A stretch of 64,000 bases of DNA, taken from NCBI RefSeq assembly GCF_018882215.1, contig NZ_JACVOX010000001.1, forward strand, positions 729,902 through 793,901. The letters run 5' to 3'. The notes below the pieces were generated by a model. The model ran no database searches, was not told the origin of the DNA, and saw only the letters and a program-made list of their open reading frames with translations. The position numbers were made by a program, and so were the translations under genes. This DNA comes from Polynucleobacter sp. AP-Kaivos-20-H2. Lineage in GTDB: Bacteria; Pseudomonadota; Gammaproteobacteria; Burkholderiales; Burkholderiaceae. Below, one piece after another: positions 41,994-50,789 of the stretch (its first letter is position 1; every line of letters begins with the position of its first letter).

Positions 41994-43237
41994 TGCTTTT
42001 GTCCAATATTGATAAGTTGGTATCCATCATTACGCGTAAGCCAGGATAAAAATACTTGATTCCCTTGAGCTAGCAACAAAGGATGGTCACTATACCCTGC
42101 TGTACTAGATAGTATTTTCGGGGCTGCCCAAGTTCTTCCATCATCGCTAGATTCTTTTAAATATACGGAAGATTGCACACCATCAAATTCCTTCCATACC
42201 AACCAAACTTGCTGGCCCAATGCCAATAGATATGGCCTGGATACATTGGCACTTTCAGAGCCTACGCGACTAGGCTTGGTATAGCTAGCCCCTTGGTTGC
42301 TAGAGTTTGCATAAAACACTCCAGAGCGCTTACTGCCTTGGGTATACCAAGCCACATGGAATGTGCCGTCATTTGATACCGCTATGGATGGCCCATGATG
42401 CGGGCAAGCATCCGTTTTCCAGTTGTCATCAGCCACCTTACGGATTGGTCCAGCACCTGAAGCTGAAATCACTTGACTTGCTTGATCCCGAATGCCTCCA
42501 GGAAATATTGCCCTGTACGCTAGCACCGGATTACCTTTTGGATCAAGGCTGCCACCAATGCGACAGCACTCACAACTACTCTCATTAGCAAAGCGCTCTG
42601 CCTGGAAGTTTTTGCCGCCATCCTGAGAAAAAGAATAGGCAATTGAGCCGCCAAGACGATTTTGTCCACCCTGCTTCGCTGCAGAAACTAAACGCTTATC
42701 GATCCAAGCGATAAAAATATCGCCATCTGACTTGATCAGAACCGATGGAAAACGCTGACTGGAGCTGTCATTGACCAAGGACTCTGGTTTGGTGAATGTC
42801 TTAGCCCCATCGGTCGATCTAGCAGTATTAATTTGCGCATTCCAGTTAGCATCTTTGAAAAATGCATATGCCAAAAAGACATTCCCTTGTTTATCAGCAA
42901 CAATTTGTGGACGTGCATCAGCGCCAGCATCTAATGATTTGCCGTGCTCAGCAATTTTGACTGCTGGTGAGAATGTTTTTCCTAAATCAGAAGATTGCGC
43001 AACAGCAACTACGCCATTTGCCGTCCATGCCAATAATAGCTTTCCATCCTGCGTAAAAAATGGGGTTGCAGCATTGGCGCACTCCAAACCAGCGCCCTGA
43101 CAGGTATTGCCAGGCTTTGTGCTAACCATAGACGAATGATCCATTTGCATTTGCGCCTGCGCAGGAAAGCTCAGCGCCCCCAATAGAAGCGCTCCGAGCA
43201 ATAAGAATCGATTAAAAGAGTATGGGATCAGATTCAT
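41990..43237 (-). CDS. Secreted BNR/sialidase-like beta-propeller protein
   Basis: This 415-residue exported protein has signal peptide ending AQA. A Met/His-rich start follows (QMQMDHSSM), then repeated Asp-box blades (SSDLGKTFSP, STDGAKTFTK, SQDGGKNFQA, SSNQGASYTK, SSDDGRTWAA). A CECC cluster and a CPHHGPS segment lie in the middle. The usual sialidase arginine triad is not evident, so glycan cleavage is doubtful. Its place between a TonB receptor and TlpA/PCu(A)C genes points to metal binding, probably copper. It starts 2 bp after the receptor stop. Confidence 0.75.
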   Translation of the reverse strand: MNLIPYSFNRFLLLGALLLGALSFPAQAQMQMDHSSMVSTKPGNTCQGAGLECANAATPFFTQDGKLLLAWTANGVVAVAQSSDLGKTFSPAVKIAEHGKSLDAGADARPQIVADKQGNVFLAYAFFKDANWNAQINTARSTDGAKTFTKPESLVNDSSSQRFPSVLIKSDGDIFIAWIDKRLVSAAKQGGQNRLGGSIAYSFSQDGGKNFQAERFANESSCECCRIGGSLDPKGNPVLAYRAIFPGGIRDQASQVISASGAGPIRKVADDNWKTDACPHHGPSIAVSNDGTFHVAWYTQGSKRSGVFYANSSNQGASYTKPSRVGSESANVSRPYLLALGQQVWLVWKEFDGVQSSVYLKESSDDGRTWAAPKILSSTAGYSDHPLLLAQGNQVFLSWLTRNDGYQLINIGQKQ

Positions 43238-43239
43238 GA

Positions 43240-45432
43240 TTAGAAGATGATACGTGCACCTACAGTAATGCTCTGTGGTTGCCCAGCGATATAACTTCCT
43301 TGACTAGTTCCCGTACCGTAAGTGATATAGCTTCGATTGAACATATTGATCACACTGGCAAATACCGAGGCTTCTGGCGTTAATTGATGGTTCACCTTTA
43401 AACCAACAACCGCATAGGAAGGAACTGGTAAGGTATGCGCGCCATCCAACCAAGAATTACCAATATAACGAACATTGGCTGTCAGACTAGTCTTTGGAAG
43501 CGGCATATAGGTCACTCCTGCATAACCCATGTTTTGTGGCACACCACCAACCTGAGATCCGATTGGATTTAAGGATGCATTAACCCCCGAACCAATCCAA
43601 GTAAGGATGGTGTTCGTATGGGTGTATGTACCATCAACAGCCCACTGAGCATTGAGATCATGATGTGCCTGTACCTCAAGTCCACGACTTTGAAGATTCT
43701 GATTATTGCCATACAAACTAAATGTTTGGCCATTAGCTCCGGTACAAACTGAGATTGGACAACCTGCAGCAGCAGCTTGCGCCTGAGAAACATTGGGTGC
43801 ATAAACTGCGTTTTTTACATTCGCATTAAAGCCCGTGATCTGCACAAAGCCTGCATTCCAACGATAGTCAGTCCCTAGTTCATAACCAGTCATGTTCTCG
43901 GGGCTCAGCAATGGATTGGCCAGGCTAACGCTCGTTGAATTTCCATAAGTACGAAGCGTGTTGTTCAAACCAGGCGCATGGAAACCCTGATAGGCCGCAC
44001 CCCTAAAGTCCCACTCCTTAGTGGCCTGTAATAACAAGCCCAGATTAGGGCTGAACTTATATGCATTTTGATTAGGGACATTGGTGTAATTTTGAACACC
44101 ATTTGCACCTGCGATCCAATAGGTTGGAGTCTGACTTTGCCATTGATCCTCTCGAAGCGAGAGAGTGGCTTGCAATGGGATGGTATCTGTTTTGGCCTTC
44201 ATTTGCGCCATCACACCATAAAACTGTTGCTGACCTTTTGCGTAATCAGAAGAGGTAACCACTCCATTTACATATCCAGCAGCAGAGCTAAAGGAATTCG
44301 TTAAATTCTGTGCAGCTACCTGTCTTCCATCAACACTTACTACTACCTGATTAATGGTTTGATCCTTTAAGTCATGGGTATATTGCGCAGATGCCCCCAG
44401 CGTTGAATAAGGATCGTTATAGTTGGCACTAATATAGGCTGGTGTTGCACCGCTATTACTGACATTTTGCTGCCAGAGAGTGGTGTTTTCGTAAAAAGCA
44501 TTCACCTGAACCTTTTGCGCTGCGCTCAAACGCGTAGTTGCTCCTCCAGAAAAAGTAGTTTCTTGAGTTGTCTTGGTAGCAAAGTTATATCCACCAGTTG
44601 GTAGATTTTGCATATTGTGGGAACCAAGATTAAAAAATGCATCCGTATCAGGACTTAATTTCAAGGCTCCTTGAAGTCGGTAATTTGCACTGTTAGCGCT
44701 TTCAGGACCCATCCCAGGCAATAGTGGTGCAGACTGTCCCGCTTTATTCTTCGCTGGATAGACTGTTGCCGGAGAAATAGTGGGCTGGTTAATATAACCA
44801 TCCGTATTAAAGTAGTCCGCAGACACTCGCAGCTTTAATATGTCATTTACTGCCACTTCTTTTGAAGCAGCCACATTACTTGTATTGTATGAACCATAAC
44901 TGGCAGACACTTCGCCTTTGTTATCGTTAATGGGCTTGGTAGTGATGTTGATTAAACCACCCATGCCATAGTTGCCATAAAGATTGGAGACGCCACCGCG
45001 AACCAGTTCTACATCCTGCACCGCTGAGAGCGGGACCAGATTCCATTGAATGGTTCCATACATAGCGTCATTTGCAGGCAGCCCATCAATCAATGCCAGA
45101 GTCCGCGCAGCCCCAAGACCGCGGACATTCAAACTCTGACCGGTGGGGTCTTTTTCATAATACGGTTGATCATTTAAAAATACACTTGCTTGATTCTTTA
45201 AGACCTGGTCAACCGTCATTTCCGGGGCGTTTTGAATATCTTCATTCGTCAAAATAGAAGTATTTTGAGTCATGTCCTTTAACTCGGTACCAGAGCGAGT
45301 AGCACTAACAACCACATCACCTATTTTTTGACCGTAGTCGGGTGGCGGGGCAATTTGGGCTTGCGCACTGATTAGCGCTAACCCAAATAGCACGCCTACG
45401 CATGCGCTGATTTTCTTTTGCTTAAATAACAC
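43240..45432 (-). CDS. TonB-dependent outer-membrane receptor, likely copper-related
   Basis: This 730-residue receptor has signal peptide ending AQA and a plug domain (about residues 38-160) with VVVSATRSGTELKDM, VDQVLKNQASV and LVRGGVSNLYG. The C-terminal 22-strand barrel ends in SITVGARIIF. The terminal Phe and length are normal. Substrate is not readable, but downstream TlpA, PCu(A)C and Cys-rich genes suggest copper or a copper complex, as with NosA/OprC. No heme or siderophore genes are near. Confidence 0.85.
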   Translation of the reverse strand: MLFKQKKISACVGVLFGLALISAQAQIAPPPDYGQKIGDVVVSATRSGTELKDMTQNTSILTNEDIQNAPEMTVDQVLKNQASVFLNDQPYYEKDPTGQSLNVRGLGAARTLALIDGLPANDAMYGTIQWNLVPLSAVQDVELVRGGVSNLYGNYGMGGLINITTKPINDNKGEVSASYGSYNTSNVAASKEVAVNDILKLRVSADYFNTDGYINQPTISPATVYPAKNKAGQSAPLLPGMGPESANSANYRLQGALKLSPDTDAFFNLGSHNMQNLPTGGYNFATKTTQETTFSGGATTRLSAAQKVQVNAFYENTTLWQQNVSNSGATPAYISANYNDPYSTLGASAQYTHDLKDQTINQVVVSVDGRQVAAQNLTNSFSSAAGYVNGVVTSSDYAKGQQQFYGVMAQMKAKTDTIPLQATLSLREDQWQSQTPTYWIAGANGVQNYTNVPNQNAYKFSPNLGLLLQATKEWDFRGAAYQGFHAPGLNNTLRTYGNSTSVSLANPLLSPENMTGYELGTDYRWNAGFVQITGFNANVKNAVYAPNVSQAQAAAAGCPISVCTGANGQTFSLYGNNQNLQSRGLEVQAHHDLNAQWAVDGTYTHTNTILTWIGSGVNASLNPIGSQVGGVPQNMGYAGVTYMPLPKTSLTANVRYIGNSWLDGAHTLPVPSYAVVGLKVNHQLTPEASVFASVINMFNRSYITYGTGTSQGSYIAGQPQSITVGARIIF

Positions 45433-45454
45433 TTATTGCTCCACTGACTAATAC

Positions 45455-45479
45455 GACAACGTAATATTTTTTCGTTGTC
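45455..45479. promoter_or_regulatory. Inverted repeat upstream of TonB receptor
   Basis: GACAACG (45455-45461) and CGTTGTC (45473-45479) form a 7-bp dyad with an 11-bp T-rich centre, 22 bp before the receptor start. It could be an operator or a weak RNA hairpin. Confidence 0.4.
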
Positions 45480-45511
45480 CACTACATAGCTAGGCTATGC
45501 CCTAATTTTGA

Positions 45512-45883
45512 TTAGGTTTGTGCTGGTGGAGCTGCGGAAGGTGGAGTTACCCAAACAGCAAGCGGCTTGGGGGATTGATAGAAAAGCTGAGGCAGCAGAG
45601 CTAAAGTCTGCGGAGCTTCAAACCTGAGATTAGTGTTGAATGCCGGAGTGATAACGCTCTGCGCTACACAATACGGGCAAGGCTTCATTTGATTGGCAAC
45701 GTCTTGCCCGTCATCTTGAACATCGATTTGCATCTTGCTGCCATCGACAGAACAAATCTCCATTGCAAAACCTTCGCCATGCTTGGCCATGGAAACTGCT
45801 TGAGATGCAGCTGGCGCAAGCGCGCTCATTGCAATTGCCAAGGCAGCAATCCAGTGAACGAAGCGGTTTTTGGAGGAATTCAT
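45512..45883 (-). CDS. DUF2946-like small exported protein
   Basis: This 123-residue protein has an N-terminal signal segment (FVHWIAALAIAMSALAPAASQA) and a CPYC pair (MKPCPYCVAQSV) with one further Cys (EICSVDG). This pattern matches DUF2946 proteins, often found in copper-related operons. A Pro-rich C-terminus ends it. It is first in the five-gene run, 79 bp before the TonB receptor, with GGAGG-type sequence just before the ATG. Confidence 0.7.
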   Translation of the reverse strand: MNSSKNRFVHWIAALAIAMSALAPAASQAVSMAKHGEGFAMEICSVDGSKMQIDVQDDGQDVANQMKPCPYCVAQSVITPAFNTNLRFEAPQTLALLPQLFYQSPKPLAVWVTPPSAAPPAQT

Positions 45884-45952
45884 GATGGGGGGGATTATAT
45901 CTGACTTTCCCCTACCTCATCTTGGGTTTGCCCTCGTATTGGTGCAGGCAAT

Positions 45953-45978
45953 AAAAAAGGAGTCCGAAGACCCCTTTT
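45953..45978 (-). terminator. Terminator of OFA transporter gene
   Basis: AAAAGGAGTC and GACCCCTTTT pair around CGAA with one mismatch; on the minus strand it is followed by a T-run. It lies 20 bp after the transporter stop. Confidence 0.7.
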
Positions 45979-45998
45979 GACAAACTTAGACTGCTACT

Positions 45999-47252
45999 TT
46001 AATGACCAGCATTCTTGTTGGCATCATCAATAAAGCGCTTACGAGCCGGCGCCAAAATGAACTTTGCCGCAAAGGCCGCAGTAATTGTCACGATTGCGCC
46101 CGCAATGAAAACCGTATTCCAATCCCCGGTTGAGGAAAGAATGGATGCCAAAGGCACCAACAAAGAAGCAGTTCCTTTTGCTGTGTATAAAGTGCCGGCA
46201 TTACCAGCCGCATTTTTCACACCAAATGTATCCGCACAGATCGCTGGAAAGATCGAGAAAATTTCACCCCAAAACAAGAAGATCAATGCAGCAAAAGTCA
46301 TAAATGCATATGGGTCTTTACCAAAATGCATCAAACCGAGCATTGATAAACCTTCACCAAGGAAAACGAAGAACATTGTGTTCTCCCGCCCAAAACGATC
46401 CGAAATAAATCCACACAGAGGGCGAGTAAAGCCATTGCACAGGTTATCAATTGATAAAGTCATTGTGAGTAGTGGCAAAGTAGTGCCGAATAACACCATT
46501 GGCAATTTCGCGAGACCCCAATCTTTAGCAATCGGGCCAATTTGCGCAGTTACCATTAATCCACCAGCAGCTACAACCACGAAGATGACATAGATTAGCC
46601 AGAACAAAGGTTTTCTGATCATTTGTCCGGAGGTGTAATCAACTTTAGTTGTAACAATGCGAGGCGCAGCCTGCACCCCCTTTGGTGGGGTTGGCTTAGT
46701 CATGAGCAATGCTAAACAAAAAATCAATGCGCCTTGTGCAAGGCCAAAGAACAAGAAAGCATGTTCATATCCATCAGAAAGAATCATGTTGCCGATTGGA
46801 ATTACGGTAATTGCTGCACCAGCACCGAAGCCAGCAGCAGTTAAGCCCGCGGCAAGACCGCGCTTATCCGGAAACCATTTGAGCGCATTTCCAACGCAAG
46901 TTCCATACACGCAGCCAGCACCAATACCCGCTACGACAGCTGCCGCATACAGCATTTCGATTGAGTTGGCATAGCTATCCATCACCCATCCGGCAGCAGC
47001 AAAGATTGAACCAATCAGAATAACAATTCTTGGACCAAATTTATCCACCATCCAACCTTCAACAGGGACTAACCATGTTTCAACTACGATGAAGATAGAA
47101 AAAGACAATTGAATTGCAGATAAGGCCCAACCGGTTTTGATTTGAATGGGGTTAACAAACAAAGTCCATGCATATTGAAGATTGGCAACCAATCCCATGC
47201 AAATAATCCCAAATACCAACTGCGCCCAACGGTTATGCCATGGCTTATTCAC
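45999..47252 (-). CDS. OFA-family MFS transporter (oxalate/formate antiporter type)
   Basis: This 417-residue major facilitator has 12 membrane helices. The start RWAQLVFGIICMGLVANLQYAWTLF and GIGAGCVYGTCVGNALKWFPDKRGLAAGL are typical of the OFA family. It probably exchanges small organic acids. The charged residues needed for oxalate were not checked. Start is GTG 47252 with AGGAG upstream. A perfect 24-bp dyad lies 85 bp upstream. Confidence 0.87.
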   Translation of the reverse strand: MNKPWHNRWAQLVFGIICMGLVANLQYAWTLFVNPIQIKTGWALSAIQLSFSIFIVVETWLVPVEGWMVDKFGPRIVILIGSIFAAAGWVMDSYANSIEMLYAAAVVAGIGAGCVYGTCVGNALKWFPDKRGLAAGLTAAGFGAGAAITVIPIGNMILSDGYEHAFLFFGLAQGALIFCLALLMTKPTPPKGVQAAPRIVTTKVDYTSGQMIRKPLFWLIYVIFVVVAAGGLMVTAQIGPIAKDWGLAKLPMVLFGTTLPLLTMTLSIDNLCNGFTRPLCGFISDRFGRENTMFFVFLGEGLSMLGLMHFGKDPYAFMTFAALIFLFWGEIFSIFPAICADTFGVKNAAGNAGTLYTAKGTASLLVPLASILSSTGDWNTVFIAGAIVTITAAFAAKFILAPARKRFIDDANKNAGH

Positions 47253-47336
47253 TGTCCGTGCTCCTTTTAATTATTTCTCTTATAAATTTCACGCCCTCTT
47301 TAGGGGCTCAATCATTCTCAAACATCATCCTCTTTA

Positions 47337-47360
47337 TTATCTTGATTGGAATCAAGATAA
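47337..47360. promoter_or_regulatory. Perfect 24-bp dyad upstream of OFA gene
   Basis: TTATCTTGATT and AATCAAGATAA flank a 2-bp GG centre. The centre is too short for an RNA loop without opening pairs, so a protein operator is more likely than a terminator. It lies 85 bp before the GTG start. Confidence 0.6.
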
Positions 47361-47455
47361 TTTTATTTGCGCACTAGTGATTACCCCTAAGCCAAGTAAT
47401 TGAATTGCAAGGCACTTCCACTTAGTTGCCAGCATTCCCAATTCCCCTTGGTCAT

Positions 47456-47482
47456 AAAAAAAGCCACCCAAAGGTGGCTTTT
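47456..47482 (-). terminator. Terminator of 35-codon gene
   Basis: On the minus strand AAAAGCCACC pairs with GGTGGCTTTT around TTTG and runs into TTT. It lies 20 bp after the stop of the small gene. Confidence 0.88.
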
Positions 47483-47502
47483 GAACTACTGTAATTTTTT
47501 AA

Positions 47503-47610
47503 TTACATGCCGCGATATGCGCCGTCGAAATCATAGTGACGAGCAGGCTTGTCTTGGCTTGGTTTGCTTTCAGAAAAAAGCTGGTTGATCATATTCAATA
47601 AAACAGTCAT
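47503..47610 (-). CDS. Small protein, 35 residues
   Basis: ATG 47610 has a strong AAGGAG at 6-bp spacing and a good sigma-70 promoter, and the gene is closed by a hairpin terminator, so a real gene is well supported. The product starts with a hydrophobic helix (MTVLLNMINQLF), then a polar linker and ends HYDFDGAYRGM. I do not know its family or function. It sits alone between the OFA gene and the cyanophycin locus. Confidence 0.75.
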   Translation of the reverse strand: MTVLLNMINQLFSESKPSQDKPARHYDFDGAYRGM

Positions 47611-47638
47611 TTGAATCTCCTTAAGGGTTAGTACCTAG

Positions 47639-47667
47639 AGTATAACCCTAATACTATTGCAGTGCAA
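47639..47667 (-). promoter_or_regulatory. Sigma-70 promoter of the 35-codon gene
   Basis: On the minus strand TTGCAC (47662-47667) and TATACT (47639-47644) are 17 bp apart, placing the start of transcription near 47632, about 20 nt before the ATG. Confidence 0.75.
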
Positions 47668-47787
47668 CAGGCCTAAAAAACGGGCAAAAGTGTCGTAAGC
47701 CTATGTTTTTACACGGAATTAACTCAATTTAGGGGAAAATGCCTGGGATACGCCTGCCGAATGGGGATTTGCGCGGTAAATCCCTTT

Positions 47788-48255
47788 TTAGCGGAACCTG
47801 TCTAGCAGTTTTTTACTGACTTTATCCAATTGGGTAGAGTCTTTGATGAGAAATTGCAGCCCGTTGGAATCGGCAATCAGCAATGTATTACCAGCAATTC
47901 GACGAATATCTTCCTCGCCCTTGAGGCGAATTCGTGTTGGACCTCGGTCCGTTTCGATATCCCAAATACTAGGAGTAGCGAACGTAGAAACCTTAGTGAT
48001 CTTTTCAATGACTGGCATGAACTCGCGCTCAGCCAGTTCTTCCTCGATCAATCCAAGCTCTGCTTCAGAAATAGCGGTGATATCCGAAAACCAGTAAAGC
48101 TCTTTTCCAGATTGATTCATGATGCTAATACCAGCAGCAGGTGCAGTAATTGGAAAAGCTCTGACAGGATGAACGCCAATGTGTCGCTCACCTTTGTTGT
48201 CGATAAAGACTAGACGGCCTAGCGCATCACGCTCTAACTGATGAGTCTGACTCAT
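47788..48255 (-). CDS. Cyanophycin-associated DUF1854 protein
   Basis: This 155-residue cytoplasmic protein of the DUF1854 family (GERHIGVHPVRAFPITAP, WDIETDRGPTRIRLKGEEDIRRI) is found with cyanophycin genes. Its ATG overlaps the ABC gene stop by 4 bp, so the two are translated together. No catalytic motif is visible; a partner or regulator of the ABC protein is likely. Confidence 0.87.
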   Translation of the reverse strand: MSQTHQLERDALGRLVFIDNKGERHIGVHPVRAFPITAPAAGISIMNQSGKELYWFSDITAISEAELGLIEEELAEREFMPVIEKITKVSTFATPSIWDIETDRGPTRIRLKGEEDIRRIAGNTLLIADSNGLQFLIKDSTQLDKVSKKLLDRFR

Positions 48256-50585
48256 ACTCCACCCCCAATGTGCTTAGCTACTTCTTCCAGTTTTTCTTCT
48301 TGCTCTTCTTCCAGACTTTCACCAATAGCACCGCCTTCAACGAGCTCTGCAGCATGACGCAGCTGGGCTTGATACAGGGTGTAATACGCGCCCCGGGCTT
48401 CCATCAGCTGATCGTGAGAGCCTATTTCCACAATCTCACCTTTATCTAGAACCACTAAGCGATCTGCTTTTCTTAAGGTGGAGAGGCGATGGGCGATTGC
48501 AATCGTAGTGCGGCCCTTAACCAGGTTATCCAAAGCACGCTGAATTTCTTTTTCAGTAGTGGTATCAACCGATGATGTTGCTTCATCCAGGATCAAAATG
48601 CTTGGATTAATAAGCAGTGCACGTGCAATTGATATGCGTTGACGTTCACCGCCAGAGAGTGATTGACCACGCTCTCCTACTAAGGAGTCATAACCTAGAG
48701 GGAGGCGCAGAATAAATTCATGGGCATGGGCGGCGCGTGCTGCCTCAATAATTTCTTCGCGTGTTGCATCTGGTTTGCCGTAAGCAATATTCTCTGCAAT
48801 CGTGCCAAAAAATAAAAACGGCTCTTGCAATACCAAGCCAATACGCTTGCGGTAGTCGGCAATCCCGATACTCCGAATATCGCGCCCGTCCAAGGAAATG
48901 GATCCAGAGCTCACATCATAAAAGCGGCAGATTAAGTTCACCAAAGTGCTCTTACCCGAACCACTATGGCCCACTAAGCCAATCATTTCGCCTGGCGCGA
49001 TATCCAAGTCAATACCTTTAGAAACAGCACGATTACCGTAACGGAAGCCGACGCCACGCAGGGAGATGCGGCCTTTGACTTCACCCAAAGGCGCTGGATT
49101 GATAGGCTCAGGGACGCTAGAGACGTGATCCAAAATATCGAAAATACGTTTAGCGCCAGCGGCTGCTTTCTGAGTATGGGAAACAATCCGACTCATGGAA
49201 TCTAAGCGAATATAAAAACGTCCGATATAGGCCAAGAAAGCAATCAAGACGCCAACAGAAATTTTCTGGTGTGCAACTTGCCAGATACCAAAACCCCACA
49301 CCACTAGCAAACCCGTTTCAGTAAGCAAAGTTACTGTAGGAGAAAACAATCCCCACACGCGATTCACGCGATCATTGATTTGTAGATTATGTTTATTAGA
49401 ATCCACGAAGCGCTTGAGTTCGCGGTCTTCTTGTGCAAATGCTTTGACTACCCGAATGCCTGGAATAGTGTCCGCCAAAATATTAGTTACTTCAGACCAG
49501 ATGCGATCAATCTTTTCAAAACCAAAACGCAAACGATCGCGCACTACATGAATCATCCAAACAATGAATGGCAATGGCGCCAAGGTAACCAAGGCCAGCA
49601 AAGGATCAATGGATACCAGGATGGCCGCGGTCATGGTGATCATCAACACATCGGTAGCAAAGTCCAGTGCGTATAAGGAGAGGAAAACGCAAATACGATC
49701 GGTCTCAGCACCAATGCGGGCAATCAAGTCACCTGTTCTCTTGCCGCCAAAGTATTCCAGCGAAAGTTTGAGTAGATGTTCGAAAGTAGTATTGCGTAAA
49801 TCAGCACCAATGCGCTCACTCACCAATGCAAGTAAATAGGTCTTCCACCAACCCAGACCCCACGCAACAATTGCAGCGCCAAATAATGCCAACAGATACA
49901 TGCTGGCCAAATGAAAATCGATAGGATTGCCGCGCTCATATGGAATCAACACATGATCCATTAAAGGCATCGTGAGATACGGCGGAATTAAAGTCGCGCC
50001 TGTAGATAACAGAGTCAACACAAAACCCAACAACAATTGTTTCTTGTAAGGGCGTGCAAAACGCCAAAGCTTGAAGAGCGTCCATGTAGATGGCGGTGCA
50101 TCATCCTCAGGATCACAAGTCGGACAAGAATCCGAATTCGCGGGCTTAGGGCTTAAGCAAACTGGGCAAACTTGCTTGTCATACTCGCTGACCTCACCAT
50201 TGCTCATTTCCTCGCCACGAGTTAATTGCTTAAAACTAGATTGCAGGCGAAGTACTTGAGGATTTACCGCCAGGGTGAAATTCCAGGATCTCAACAATTT
50301 ATCGGGAGTTTCCAGGCGCAAATGCCCTACTCCAGCATGATCACCGTGAATTAAATGAGTATTTTTCTCTAGTTTCCAAGACTCAAATGTATTGCCGTCT
50401 GTCCAAAACAAGCCTTGTTCACTGAGTAAAAGCAGGCTTTTTTCAAAGCGTAAATCGAGGCCTAAATCGAGCTCAACCCAAGCTAGTAGGGCTTCAGGGC
50501 TCTTTACTGGGGAAGTTTTGGCCCCCAAAACAGACAACCAATAGCTCGGTAGCACGGGGGCAAAAGGTAGGATTTGTGGCTTCAT
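48252..50585 (-). CDS. Cyanophycin-associated ABC transporter, fused permease and ATPase
   Basis: This 777-residue protein has a unique N-terminal domain (about residues 1-165) with a zinc ribbon (CPVC and CPTC near 141-155). A type-I exporter six-helix domain follows (about 175-480), then an ATPase with Walker A GHSGSGKST, signature LSGGERQR and Walker B LILDEATSSVD. It is divergent from cphA across 204 bp and coupled to the DUF1854 gene. What it carries is unknown. Confidence 0.88.
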   Translation of the reverse strand: MKPQILPFAPVLPSYWLSVLGAKTSPVKSPEALLAWVELDLGLDLRFEKSLLLLSEQGLFWTDGNTFESWKLEKNTHLIHGDHAGVGHLRLETPDKLLRSWNFTLAVNPQVLRLQSSFKQLTRGEEMSNGEVSEYDKQVCPVCLSPKPANSDSCPTCDPEDDAPPSTWTLFKLWRFARPYKKQLLLGFVLTLLSTGATLIPPYLTMPLMDHVLIPYERGNPIDFHLASMYLLALFGAAIVAWGLGWWKTYLLALVSERIGADLRNTTFEHLLKLSLEYFGGKRTGDLIARIGAETDRICVFLSLYALDFATDVLMITMTAAILVSIDPLLALVTLAPLPFIVWMIHVVRDRLRFGFEKIDRIWSEVTNILADTIPGIRVVKAFAQEDRELKRFVDSNKHNLQINDRVNRVWGLFSPTVTLLTETGLLVVWGFGIWQVAHQKISVGVLIAFLAYIGRFYIRLDSMSRIVSHTQKAAAGAKRIFDILDHVSSVPEPINPAPLGEVKGRISLRGVGFRYGNRAVSKGIDLDIAPGEMIGLVGHSGSGKSTLVNLICRFYDVSSGSISLDGRDIRSIGIADYRKRIGLVLQEPFLFFGTIAENIAYGKPDATREEIIEAARAAHAHEFILRLPLGYDSLVGERGQSLSGGERQRISIARALLINPSILILDEATSSVDTTTEKEIQRALDNLVKGRTTIAIAHRLSTLRKADRLVVLDKGEIVEIGSHDQLMEARGAYYTLYQAQLRHAAELVEGGAIGESLEEEQEEKLEEVAKHIGGGV

Positions 50586-50789
50586 TGACCTTAAAAGTAT
50601 AGTGGAGCTGAATTTTTTAGATTTATTGCTCCTGTCAACTTTAGAGGGTCAAAAGCCGTTAAATTGTCTAAGTAGGCCCTTTTATGTATTTTTGCTGAAT
50701 TTGTGAGTTTTTCAAATAACTATTAGAAACAGAGAGACTGTCTGACGCGTCAACGCCAAAACCTGGCGCCGACCATCGCAACACTGCAT

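Noticed and set aside
41990..43237. True sialidase
   Set aside because: Asp-box repeats are present, but a catalytic arginine triad and the usual Tyr/Glu pair are not evident, and the genomic context is metal handling.
46015..46593. Open frame of 192 codons on the plus strand inside the OFA gene
   Set aside because: Antisense shadow of a conserved membrane protein; no independent support.
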